The position numbers and the translations under genes are program-made. A stretch of DNA of 8,215 nt, from NCBI GenBank assembly GCA_017646305.1, contig JAGCMR010000077.1:1-8215 (forward strand), written 5' to 3'. This DNA comes from Spirochaetaceae bacterium. Its GTDB lineage: Bacteria; Spirochaetota; Spirochaetia; Treponematales; Treponemataceae. Below are positions 1-5,724 of the stretch, in pieces (position 1 is the stretch's first letter; each line of letters opens with the position of its first letter). Below the pieces are notes generated by a model that was not told where the DNA came from, did no database searches, and saw nothing but the letters and a program-made list of their open reading frames with translations.

Positions 1-335
1 CCATACTTTGTAGCATGCTGAATAGCATGACCTGTTTCGTGGGCAGCAACACCAACTGCTGCAATAGAAGCTTTTCCATACACTGGTTCAGAAAGACGAA
101 GAACCTTATGAGAAGGATCGTAATGATCCGTAAGATTACCAGCTACTTTTTCAATCTTAACATCAGTAATATTATTTGCCTTCAGCAAGTAAGCAGCAGC
201 CTGAGCACCAGTTATTCCACGAGCAACAGCTTCCTTGGAGAAATTTTCAAAGGTAGATTTTACCTTTAACTGAGCCCACATAGATAATAACAGGGCAGGT
301 ACCACCAAAATAAGATAATACACATCAAAAGTCAT
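1..335 (-). CDS. YugP-family membrane zinc metallopeptidase, N-terminal part (cut by window edge)
   Basis: Reading leftward from the ATG at 335-333 gives 111 complete codons with no stop before the window edge. The gene is therefore partial only because the window ends. Residues 4-20 form a hydrophobic membrane segment followed by the W-A-Q motif common in this family. The region around residues 69-82 (LTDHYDP, then VLRLSEPVY) and the zinc-binding HExxH motif (HETGH, H99, E100, H103) within AAHETGHAIQ are characteristic of Bacillus YugP-like neutral zinc peptidases (Peptidase_M48-like, Zn_peptidase_2). The family is predicted to be membrane-anchored with cytoplasm-side proteolysis; its substrate is not established. 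GAGGTG at 347-342 lies 6 nt before the ATG and supports this start. A -10-like TATAGT (minus strand, 363-358) sits just upstream, but I find no convincing -35. Metal ligands further downstream cannot be checked here. Confidence 0.9.
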   Translation of the reverse strand, partial: MTFDVYYLILVVPALLLSMWAQLKVKSTFENFSKEAVARGITGAQAAAYLLKANNITDVKIEKVAGNLTDHYDPSHKVLRLSEPVYGKASIAAVGVAAHETGHAIQHATKY

Positions 336-448
336 ACTTAGCACCTCAATAAGCTTCACTATAAATAAAATACTATTTTTTTACTAGCAGGGAAAATTTT
401 ATTCAATGTAAAATGCTTAAACTCTAAGGATACAGGTGTATAAATCAA
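336..448. other. AT-rich upstream region of the YugP-like gene, no further gene seen
   Basis: This is the left part of the 336-bp gap between the YugP-like gene and mtnN. It holds the YugP Shine-Dalgarno site and a weak minus-strand -10-like box at 358-363. I see no open reading frame with a ribosome site, no strong hairpin and no repeat. The right part of the gap is covered by the promoter, sRNA and palindrome entries. Confidence 0.5.
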
Positions 449-477
449 TGGAAACTTATTCAAATTGCCGATATAAT
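449..477 (+). promoter_or_regulatory. candidate plus-strand promoter reading across the sRNA locus
   Basis: TGGAAA (449-454, 4 of 6 matches to the -35 consensus), a 17-bp spacer and a perfect TATAAT (472-477) predict a start near 484. A transcript from here would run antisense through the sRNA locus and could continue into mtnN. The region is AT-rich, so a chance match is possible. Confidence 0.4.
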
Positions 478-505
478 AAGGACTATGAAAAACCCATTTG
501 GGCGT

Positions 506-554
506 AAAAAAAACCGCACCGCTAAAGGAGGAAGAAAAACGCGGTACGGCTTTT
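506..554 (-). terminator. intrinsic terminator forming the 3' end of the putative sRNA
   Basis: This is a GC-rich stem (514-522 with 541-549) followed on the minus strand by eight T (513-506) and preceded by AAAA (554-551), which can pair with the first U residues. On the plus strand the same repeat has a C-A mismatch and is followed only by CTTTTATT, so it would terminate less well in that direction. No minus-strand gene lies immediately upstream of it other than the short RNA itself. Confidence 0.75.
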
Positions 555-567
555 ATTATTGCTACTT
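506..567 (-). ncRNA. putative short sRNA: a terminator hairpin with an anti-Shine-Dalgarno loop
   Basis: A near-consensus minus-strand promoter (-10 at 579-574) predicts a start at about 567 (A). After about 13 nt the RNA enters a hairpin and ends in eight U. The arms are 554-541 and 522-509. The 9-bp core is CCGUACCGC with GCGGUGCGG, extended by a G-U pair and four A-U pairs. The 18-nt loop (540-523) contains CUUCCUCCUUU, complementary to AAAGGAGGAAG and hence to strong Shine-Dalgarno sites. Strand choice is supported by pairing: positions 517/546 form a G-U pair in the minus-strand RNA but a C-A mismatch in the plus-strand RNA. The predicted RNA is about 62 nt and carries little besides the hairpin. 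It lies between two divergent genes, neither of which needs a terminator there. The role is inferred: an RNA that could occlude ribosome binding sites by loop pairing. I do not recognise a known RNA family. Confidence 0.6.
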
Positions 568-581
568 GATTAGAGTATAAT
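553..581 (+). promoter_or_regulatory. candidate mtnN promoter, overlapping the sRNA promoter
   Basis: TATAAT at 576-581 is a perfect -10. At 17 bp spacing the -35 would be TTATTA (553-558), a weak 3 of 6 match. The predicted start is near 588, leaving an mtnN leader of about 84 nt. The -10 lies directly on the minus-strand -10 (574-579), so the two promoters could hardly be occupied together. The poor -35 keeps confidence low. Confidence 0.35.
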
Positions 582-602
582 TTATCGGTAAAAAAATGTC
601 AA
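574..602 (-). promoter_or_regulatory. strong minus-strand sigma-70-type promoter driving the putative sRNA
   Basis: On the minus strand TTGACA (602-597) is a perfect -35. It is followed by a 17-bp spacer that begins with seven T, then TATACT (579-574), 5 of 6 for the -10. The predicted start is 567. It is one of the two best promoter matches noticed in the window, and the only thing it can transcribe before the terminator at 506 is the hairpin RNA. Confidence 0.7.
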
Positions 603-636
603 TAGATTTTTTCGCATTCTTTACTTTTTTTTACGG

Positions 637-650
637 TATTTTGCAAAATA
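637..650. repeat. 14-bp perfect palindrome in the mtnN leader (candidate operator)
   Basis: TATTTTGCAAAATA is a perfect inverted repeat with its centre between bases 643 and 644, about 10 bp upstream of the mtnN Shine-Dalgarno site (AAAGGAG, 658-664). It is too AT-rich to act as a terminator and has no T-run. Its position suits a repressor-binding site, but no regulator is identifiable. Confidence 0.4.
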
Positions 651-671
651 TAAGGCGAAAGGAGAAAAAAA

Positions 672-1376
672 ATGATACGAGTTGGAATTATTGGTGCCAT
701 GGATGTAGAGGTAGAACGAATTTGTCAAAATATATCTGGGCCCATACTCCATCAGCTTTGCGGATTGGACTTTCTAGAAGGCTTTCTAGCCGAAACTCCA
801 GTAGTAGTTGTTCGTTCTGGAGTGGGAAAGGTAAATGCGGCCCTCTGTTCACAGCTGTTAATTACAAAATTTAAAATTACCCATCTCATAAACACAGGTG
901 TAGCTGGTGCCTTGACTTCTGGTTTAAATGTGCTAGATTTAGTCATTTCCACAGAAGTAATGTATCACGATGTGGATGCAACAAACTGGGGATACGAAAG
1001 CTGTACCGTTCCTGGCATGACACAAACCTTTCCTGCAAACCCAGAGCTAGTAAACATTGCATCCCTTGCCTGCAAAAAATTATTCCCCAATAAAACAATT
1101 ATTCAGGGAAGGATTGCATCAGGAGACCAGTTTATCGGGTCAAATGAAATGAAGAACAAGATAAAAGAGCTGTGTAATCCAGCCTGTGTAGAAATGGAAG
1201 GAGCAGCTATTGGTCACGTAGCTTCTGTAAATAAAATTCCCTTTGTAGTTATTCGTTGTATGTCAGATATGGCAGATGATAATGGAGAAGCTACAGCTCG
1301 CTTTAATGAAAAAGAAGGTGGAGACATTAGTGCCCAAGTTGTCTGTACCATTGTTCAAGCATTAGGAAATATCTAG
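672..1376 (+). CDS. mtnN: 5'-methylthioadenosine/S-adenosylhomocysteine nucleosidase
   Basis: This enzyme cleaves the glycosidic bond of methylthioadenosine and S-adenosylhomocysteine, releasing adenine and the thioribose sugar. It thereby clears inhibitory by-products of SAM use in the cytoplasm. The 234-residue product matches the usual length of about 230. It opens with GIIGAMDVEVE, where E13 aligns with E. coli Glu12. It carries the core signatures SGVGKVNAA (49-57) and NTGVAGAL (74-81), the purine/ribose motif VEMEGAAI (173-180, E176 aligning with Glu174) and SDMAD (198-202, D199 aligning with the catalytic Asp197). AAAGGAG at 658-664 lies 7 nt before the ATG and supports the start. The birA gene begins 3 nt after the stop, so the two are probably cotranscribed. 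All known catalytic residues are present. Confidence 0.96.
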   Translation: MIRVGIIGAMDVEVERICQNISGPILHQLCGLDFLEGFLAETPVVVVRSGVGKVNAALCSQLLITKFKITHLINTGVAGALTSGLNVLDLVISTEVMYHDVDATNWGYESCTVPGMTQTFPANPELVNIASLACKKLFPNKTIIQGRIASGDQFIGSNEMKNKIKELCNPACVEMEGAAIGHVASVNKIPFVVIRCMSDMADDNGEATARFNEKEGGDISAQVVCTIVQALGNI

Positions 1377-1379
1377 GCT

Positions 1380-2369
1380 ATGGAAAAGGTTTCCCTTGTA
1401 ATGGATATAGACTCATTAGTAGATGCATTTATCCACAAAATACAAAATCCTGCTGCTGGGGATAAATATTTCCCCAATAGTAGACAGTCGACTTTCTCTT
1501 CAGCCTTTGAGTGGAAAAATAAAATTCATCTGTACCAAGAGGTAGAATCTACAAATATTCTTGCACGGGAAACCTTAGAAAAAGCTATACAAGAAGCTCC
1601 CCTCCACCATCATAATGGGACGCTCACAAATCATGGAAAGACAATTCATGGTTCTATCTTTTTAGCTGAAGAACAAACTGGTGGGAAAGGCCGCCAAGGA
1701 AGAAGCTTCTACTCCCCCCAATCAACAGGCTTATATCTAAGCATGATTATCATCCCCCCCAAGGGAGTTTCAAATCCTTCTAGCCTAACAGCTACCACAG
1801 CAGTAGCTGTTTCCAAGGCATTGGAAGAAGTATATAAAATTGAACCAGATATAAAATGGGTAAATGACATATTTTATCAAGGAAAAAAAATTGGAGGAAT
1901 TCTTGCAGAAGGTGTAATAGATTCCACAAAAGGAACTATTCCTGGAGCTGTAATAGGAATTGGTCTAAACATTATGCCTCCACCCCAGGGCTTTCCTCCA
2001 GAAATCCACTCTATTGCAGGGGCGGTATTCCCTGATTATATACCAGAAAAAGAACTCCGTAAAAAAGAGTTAGTGGTAGCCATTGTTTCCAAGCTTTTAT
2101 ATTCCTTAGAAAACCTCTGGCACCAAGATTCTAAACCCCACACAAGTGGGGACATTATGGAGGAGTACCGAAAACGGTGCCTTATAAAGCCTGGATCCAA
2201 GATACAAGTTTTTCCCATTGCTGGTTCTACAGAAAAATCCTACCAAGCCACCTGTCTGGGAATTGATCATCAGGCACGATTACAGGTAATAACAGAAGAG
2301 GGAAAACAAAAGCTCCTAGATTCAGGAGAAGTGAGCTTGCAAAGTATAAACTTTACAAACCCACTCTAA
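1380..2369 (+). CDS. birA: biotin--[acetyl-CoA-carboxylase] ligase (non-repressor type)
   Basis: The enzyme makes biotinyl-5'-AMP and transfers biotin to a lysine of biotin carboxyl carrier proteins in the cytoplasm. Family signatures occur in order: STN (57-59), the biotinyl-AMP loop GGKGRQGR (101-108), KWVNDI with catalytic K159 (159-164), GGILAE (172-177), GIGLNI (193-198) and a C-terminal SH3-like domain from about 265. There is no N-terminal winged-helix repressor domain. The first 45 or so residues are unassigned, so this is a monofunctional ligase rather than a bifunctional BirA repressor; the symbol refers to the enzyme activity. Between the STN helix and the strand starting GSIF lies an extra segment (about 72-90) with five histidines (H76-78, H85, H90) that typical ligases lack. 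The start lies 3 nt after mtnN with only a weak ribosome site, suggesting coupling. The ATG at 1401 is an alternative that would remove 7 residues. Confidence 0.93.
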   Translation: MEKVSLVMDIDSLVDAFIHKIQNPAAGDKYFPNSRQSTFSSAFEWKNKIHLYQEVESTNILARETLEKAIQEAPLHHHNGTLTNHGKTIHGSIFLAEEQTGGKGRQGRSFYSPQSTGLYLSMIIIPPKGVSNPSSLTATTAVAVSKALEEVYKIEPDIKWVNDIFYQGKKIGGILAEGVIDSTKGTIPGAVIGIGLNIMPPPQGFPPEIHSIAGAVFPDYIPEKELRKKELVVAIVSKLLYSLENLWHQDSKPHTSGDIMEEYRKRCLIKPGSKIQVFPIAGSTEKSYQATCLGIDHQARLQVITEEGKQKLLDSGEVSLQSINFTNPL

Positions 2370-2387
2370 ATACAATATTTTATAACC

Positions 2388-3509
2388 TTAGATTGTCACT
2401 AATTCGTAGGAACCAGAGCCCAAGCCAATTTTTTCTGCATGGGTAATTTGACCTTTCCAGTCAGTGGATGGATGGGTATCACAGAAATGATCTCCGTGAG
2501 TATGCTCCTTTTCATCCAAGCAAGAACCAGCACTAACAGGCTGCTTGTTCACAGCTTCTGCACAGGCAATATCAATAGCCACAGGATCAAATGAGGCAAA
2601 CATTCCCACATCAGGTACAATGGGTGCATCATTTTCTGCATGACAATCACAATAGGGAGAAATATCCATAGCTAAACTTACATGGAAATGAGGTCTTCCA
2701 TGGAGAACTGCAGCAGCATATTCTACCATCTTGTAATTCAGCACATCATTTGAATTATCGGCACCAGGTCGAATAGCATCTGTAGGACATACGCCAATAC
2801 AACGACCACAGCCAGTACAAGCATCTTCCTGAATAAAAGCCTTTTTATCAGCGATAGTGATACAATCATGGGCACAGTTGTTCTTACACTGAGAACAACC
2901 AATACACTTCTTTGTATAAACATAAGGTTTTCCTGCAGCATGCATTTCCATCTTTCCAGCTCTGGAGCCACAGCCCATTCCAAGATTCTTGATAGCACCT
3001 CCAAATCCTGTAGCCTCATGAGCCTTAAAATGATTCAAGGAAATAACAATATCTGCATCCATTACCGCACGACCAATTTTTGCTTCCTTTACATATTCAC
3101 CATTAGGAACTGGGACGTAGGCTTCATCAGTACCTTTCAAGCCATCTCCAATAAGCACGTGGCAACCAGTGGACAAGGGAGAAAACCCATTTAAATAAGC
3201 TGCATCAAGATGATCCAGGGCATTTTTTCTACTTCCTACATATAAGGTATTACAATCCACCAAAAAAGGCTTGCCTCCCAGCTCCTTCACCAAATCCACC
3301 ACTACCTTGGCATAATTAGGCCGTAAAAATGCTAAATTTCCCAGCTCACCAAAATGCATTTTGATAGCTACATATTTTCCAGTAAAATCGATATTCTCAA
3401 TTCCCGCAGTCACCATGAGACGGCGCATTTTTGGTAACAAACCCTCCCGAAAGGTTGTACGGAAATTAGTAAAATACACTTTTGAAATTGTAGATTCTGA
3501 ACTACCCAT
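2388..3509 (-). CDS. DUF362 domain protein with two [4Fe-4S] ferredoxin motifs
   Basis: This 373-residue cytoplasmic protein belongs to the DUF362 family, whose biochemical role is not established. Residues from about 10 to 190 carry DUF362 hallmarks such as KMHFGE (near 50-55) and the glycine-rich [12 protein letters not shown] (about 169-180). A ferredoxin module follows, with motif 1 [11 protein letters not shown] (C202, C205, C208, C212) and motif 2 [12 protein letters not shown] (C231, C234, C237, C241), enough to bind two [4Fe-4S] clusters. In motif 1 the usual Cys-Pro is Cys-Ala-His-Asp-Cys, adding a fifth cysteine (C216). The C-terminal DUF362 part contains [13 protein letters not shown]. 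The start is placed at 3509 because GGAGG (3519-3515) lies 5 nt before that ATG. The upstream in-frame ATG at 3521 would overlap this site and has no ribosome site of its own. Convergent with birA (18-bp gap) and divergent from pfk. Minus-strand TAGAAT further upstream is the only -10 candidate seen. Likely an electron-transfer role, by inference. Confidence 0.88.
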   Translation of the reverse strand: MGSSESTISKVYFTNFRTTFREGLLPKMRRLMVTAGIENIDFTGKYVAIKMHFGELGNLAFLRPNYAKVVVDLVKELGGKPFLVDCNTLYVGSRKNALDHLDAAYLNGFSPLSTGCHVLIGDGLKGTDEAYVPVPNGEYVKEAKIGRAVMDADIVISLNHFKAHEATGFGGAIKNLGMGCGSRAGKMEMHAAGKPYVYTKKCIGCSQCKNNCAHDCITIADKKAFIQEDACTGCGRCIGVCPTDAIRPGADNSNDVLNYKMVEYAAAVLHGRPHFHVSLAMDISPYCDCHAENDAPIVPDVGMFASFDPVAIDIACAEAVNKQPVSAGSCLDEKEHTHGDHFCDTHPSTDWKGQITHAEKIGLGSGSYELVTI

Positions 3510-3514
3510 AAAAT

Positions 3515-3519
3515 CCTCC
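3515..3519 (-). promoter_or_regulatory. ribosome binding site that fixes the DUF362 start
   Basis: GGAGG on the minus strand sits 5 nt before the ATG at 3509 and directly follows the AT of another in-frame ATG at 3521. The spacing shows that the inner ATG is the one served by the ribosome site. Confidence 0.75.
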
Positions 3520-3627
3520 ATAAATCAGGCTAATATGTAATGAATGATATATACATATCCTCTTTATTCTATCCCTTTTAACAAGATTTGAATATGACTT
3601 TATCAATCCTTTCCTCTTTTTTATATA

Positions 3628-3641
3628 TTTCTTAAAAGAAA
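3628..3641. repeat. inverted repeat just upstream of the pfk promoter
   Basis: TTTCTT-AA-AAGAAA is a 6-bp inverted repeat with a 2-bp centre, ending 7 bp before the pfk -35 hexamer. Its position would suit an activator or repressor site. It is short and AT-rich, so chance is a real alternative. Confidence 0.25.
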
Positions 3642-3648
3642 ACAGTCC

Positions 3649-3677
3649 TTGTCCTAGAGAAACCAATTTGATATACT
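3649..3677 (+). promoter_or_regulatory. promoter of the pfk operon (extended -10)
   Basis: TTGTCC (3649-3654), a 17-bp spacer and TATACT (3672-3677) preceded by TGA, an extended -10 TGn motif (3669-3671). The predicted start is near 3684, giving a leader of about 23 nt before the ATG at 3707. The promoter overlaps the longest open frame, which begins with TTG at 3668, so that longer frame is not translated. Confidence 0.65.
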
Positions 3678-3693
3678 TAAAAAATCTACCATC

Positions 3694-3700
3694 AAAGGGG
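3694..3700 (+). promoter_or_regulatory. ribosome binding site that fixes the pfk start
   Basis: AAAGGGG lies 6 nt before the ATG at 3707. No comparable site precedes the upstream TTG at 3668. Confidence 0.75.
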
Positions 3701-3706
3701 CAATAC

Positions 3707-4789
3707 ATGGAAACATCCAAGGTCAAGCGTTTCGGAATCCTGACATCGGGGGGAGATGCTCCTGGACTGAATACAGCCATCAGAGGAGTTGCCCGGGCGG
3801 CAATGGAACAGTATGGAATGGAGGTCATCGGTATCCAAAACGGATATCGTGGATTGATTCAAGGCAATGCACGAATCATGACTGCCTCAGATTTTTCTGG
3901 AATCCTCACCCATGGAGGTACAATTTTAGGTACATCCCGAGAAAAACCCTTTAAAAATCCCTTGCCAGACAGAGACGGAAAGCTGCCCATTGATCACATT
4001 AAAGAAAATTACGAAAAATGGGGATTAGATGCCCTTGTAGTCCTAGGTGGAAACGGAACCAATACTACAGGAAATCTTCTTGCTAAGGAAGGCTTAAATA
4101 TTATTGGTCTCCCTAAAACTATCGACAATGATCTGCTTCACACTGACGTTACCTTTGGATTTCATACAGCAGTGTCCATTGCTACAGAGGCTATAGATCG
4201 TATCCATACTACTGCTCATAGCCATAATCGCATTATGGTGATTGAAGTAATGGGACATAAGGCTGGTTGGTTAGGTTTATATGCAGGAGTTGCTGGTGGT
4301 GGAGATGTAATTCTTTTGCCAGAAATTCCTTATAACATTGATTCCATTGCCAAACACCTAAAAAAACGATGTGATGCTGGTAAAGAATTTTCTATCGTGG
4401 TGGTAGCAGAAGGAGCTCTTTCAGAAACAGAAGCTCTCATGGATAAGAAAACCTTTAAGAAAAGTCGCCAAGCCATGCAAAACTCTATTGGATACCGAGT
4501 TGCCCACGAATTAGAATCTGCTACAGGAATTGAATCTCGAGTCACAGTTTTAGGCTACGTTCAGCGAGGTGGAATTCCTGTACCCTATGACAGAGCCTTA
4601 GCCACATTACTTGGAACAGAAGCTGTTCATCTTATAGCTCGTGGAGAATTCGGTAAGATGGTTGCACTACAAAACGGAAAGACTGTAGGAGTGCCATTAG
4701 AGGATGTGGCTGGAAAAATCAAGAAGGTACCACTAGATAGCCAAATGATACAAGCTGGACGGGAGGTAGGAACATGCTTCGGAGACTAG
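3707..4789 (+). CDS. pfkA: 6-phosphofructokinase, probably ATP-dependent, PFK group III-like
   Basis: The enzyme phosphorylates fructose 6-phosphate to fructose 1,6-bisphosphate, the committing step of glycolysis, in the cytoplasm. The 360 residues carry SGGDAPGLN (14-22), GGNGT (114-118), PKTIDND (136-142, catalytic D140), a fructose-6-phosphate site at MGHKAGWL (182-189) and LGYVQRGG (282-289). Residue G117 aligns with Gly104 of E. coli PFK-1, the position that separates ATP enzymes (Gly) from pyrophosphate enzymes (Asp). K137 aligns with position 124, where Lys is typical of the pyrophosphate and mixed-substrate clade. The combination suggests an ATP enzyme inside that clade. N116 replaces the Asp usually seen at position 103, as I recall from many clostridial relatives. 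Start chosen from AAAGGGG 6 nt upstream. The next gene starts inside this one (16-nt overlap), so the two form an operon. Confidence 0.93.
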   Translation: METSKVKRFGILTSGGDAPGLNTAIRGVARAAMEQYGMEVIGIQNGYRGLIQGNARIMTASDFSGILTHGGTILGTSREKPFKNPLPDRDGKLPIDHIKENYEKWGLDALVVLGGNGTNTTGNLLAKEGLNIIGLPKTIDNDLLHTDVTFGFHTAVSIATEAIDRIHTTAHSHNRIMVIEVMGHKAGWLGLYAGVAGGGDVILLPEIPYNIDSIAKHLKKRCDAGKEFSIVVVAEGALSETEALMDKKTFKKSRQAMQNSIGYRVAHELESATGIESRVTVLGYVQRGGIPVPYDRALATLLGTEAVHLIARGEFGKMVALQNGKTVGVPLEDVAGKIKKVPLDSQMIQAGREVGTCFGD

Positions 4790-5724
4790 ATTATAAATGC
4801 CACTTCTGTGCCTCCTGTGAAGGAAAGGGGTGCATGGGAGAAATGCCTGGCATGGGAGGTGCCTTCAACAGCGCCAACTTTATAGAAAATGTTGCTGGTT
4901 GGAAAAAAATAGCAGCACAATTTTTTCAGAAAGAAGCCACTCCTACAAACCAAGAACAGATTCTTTTAAATCAACTTCAGGAAGATGGTCTTTCCCTGCC
5001 TACTATTCGCCTAGCTCCTATGACTGGTGCGGTGGAAAATGTGGGATATCAGGATGAACGAAGCTTTTACTTTGATTTAATTATCGCCTCCTGTGCTGCA
5101 GGTATTGAACTAGCCTTGGGAGATGGTTGCCCTGACGAAAAACTCCTTTTTGGAATAGAAGCCGTCAAAGCTGCTACCCAGTTTTTCCCTCAGGCTAAGG
5201 CTGCCGTTTTTATCAAGCCCTACGAGAACAAACGAATCCTTGAACGGATGGAATGGAGCAAAGACGTGGCAGAAATCTACGGTGTAGACATTGACTCCTA
5301 CAATATCATCACCATGCGAAACAAGGTAAACTTAGAAAAAAAGACTGCTAACACGCTAAAAGAACTTCAAACTGCTTCTCACCTGCCCTTTGCAGTAAAA
5401 GGCGTCTTTACTCCAGAAGATGTAGAAATGGTTACTGAACTTAAACCAGACATTGTGGTGGTTTCAAACCATGGTGGCCGCATCGAAACGCGAAAAGGAA
5501 GTACAGCCGAATTCCTTCAGGAATACGGCAGCATTTTGAAATCCAACTGTCAACAGCTGTGGGTAGATAGCGGTATCAGAAGCCTTACAGACTTAATAGT
5601 TGCAGCAAAACTTGGTGCAACTCAGGTAATAATTGGACGGCCCATTGTCACAGCCCTGTGCCGAGATGGCGTAAAGGGAGTGGTTCATGCAATGGACCGC
5701 CTAAGAGCTTCTCAGATAAATTAA
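4774..5724 (+). CDS. FMN-dependent alpha-hydroxy-acid dehydrogenase family protein with N-terminal Cys cluster
   Basis: A 316-residue TIM-barrel protein of the lactate/glycolate oxidase and IPP isomerase-2 like FMN family. Visible signatures are APMTGA (81-86, FMN-binding first strand), K209 in AVKGV, the active-site SNHGGR (231-236, with catalytic-type H233 and R236), DSGIR (265-269) and GRP (288-290), the last two binding FMN phosphate. Before the barrel is C9-x2-C12-x2-C15-x4-C20 followed by GEMPGMGG, absent from classical lactate or glycolate oxidases and suited to an Fe-S cluster or zinc. The stretch that normally holds the His-partner aspartate (TxD) reads TMRNK (180-184), so that Asp may be missing. 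The substrate is unknown; similar Cys-rich proteins are, as I recall, found in clostridia. GGAGG (4762-4766) lies 7 nt before the ATG and inside pfk, so the genes are cotranscribed and this one is translated from its own site. Its stop overlaps that of the converging pyrE. Confidence 0.85.
   Translation: MLRRLDYKCHFCASCEGKGCMGEMPGMGGAFNSANFIENVAGWKKIAAQFFQKEATPTNQEQILLNQLQEDGLSLPTIRLAPMTGAVENVGYQDERSFYFDLIIASCAAGIELALGDGCPDEKLLFGIEAVKAATQFFPQAKAAVFIKPYENKRILERMEWSKDVAEIYGVDIDSYNIITMRNKVNLEKKTANTLKELQTASHLPFAVKGVFTPEDVEMVTELKPDIVVVSNHGGRIETRKGSTAEFLQEYGSILKSNCQQLWVDSGIRSLTDLIVAAKLGATQVIIGRPIVTALCRDGVKGVVHAMDRLRASQIN

Noticed and set aside
15..269. Plus-strand open frame of 84 codons
   Set aside because: It is antisense to the YugP-like gene, which has a perfect HExxH motif and family signatures on the minus strand.
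485..580. 31-codon Lys/Arg-rich open frame on the plus strand as a real gene
   Set aside because: It has no ribosome site, lies opposite the sRNA hairpin, and its composition follows from the purine-rich strand. It is kept only as a low-weight finding.
588..671. SAM/SAH or other riboswitch in the mtnN leader
   Set aside because: The leader is about 84 nt of AT-rich sequence with no conserved riboswitch core or multi-helix structure that I can see; only the 14-bp palindrome stands out.
2341..2400. Terminator between birA and DUF362
   Set aside because: Only a 5-bp AT-rich inverted repeat (AAAGT/ACTTT) is present, with no GC stem and no T-run.
2868..3194. Plus-strand open frame of 108 codons inside the DUF362 gene
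   Set aside because: It has no ribosome site and the opposite strand encodes a recognisable ferredoxin-containing protein.
3510..3521. DUF362 start at the ATG at 3521
   Set aside because: The GGAGG ribosome site lies inside this extension and serves the ATG at 3509.
3668..3706. Longer phosphofructokinase start at TTG 3668
   Set aside because: The segment overlaps a good extended -10 promoter and has no ribosome site, while AAAGGGG is correctly placed before the ATG at 3707.
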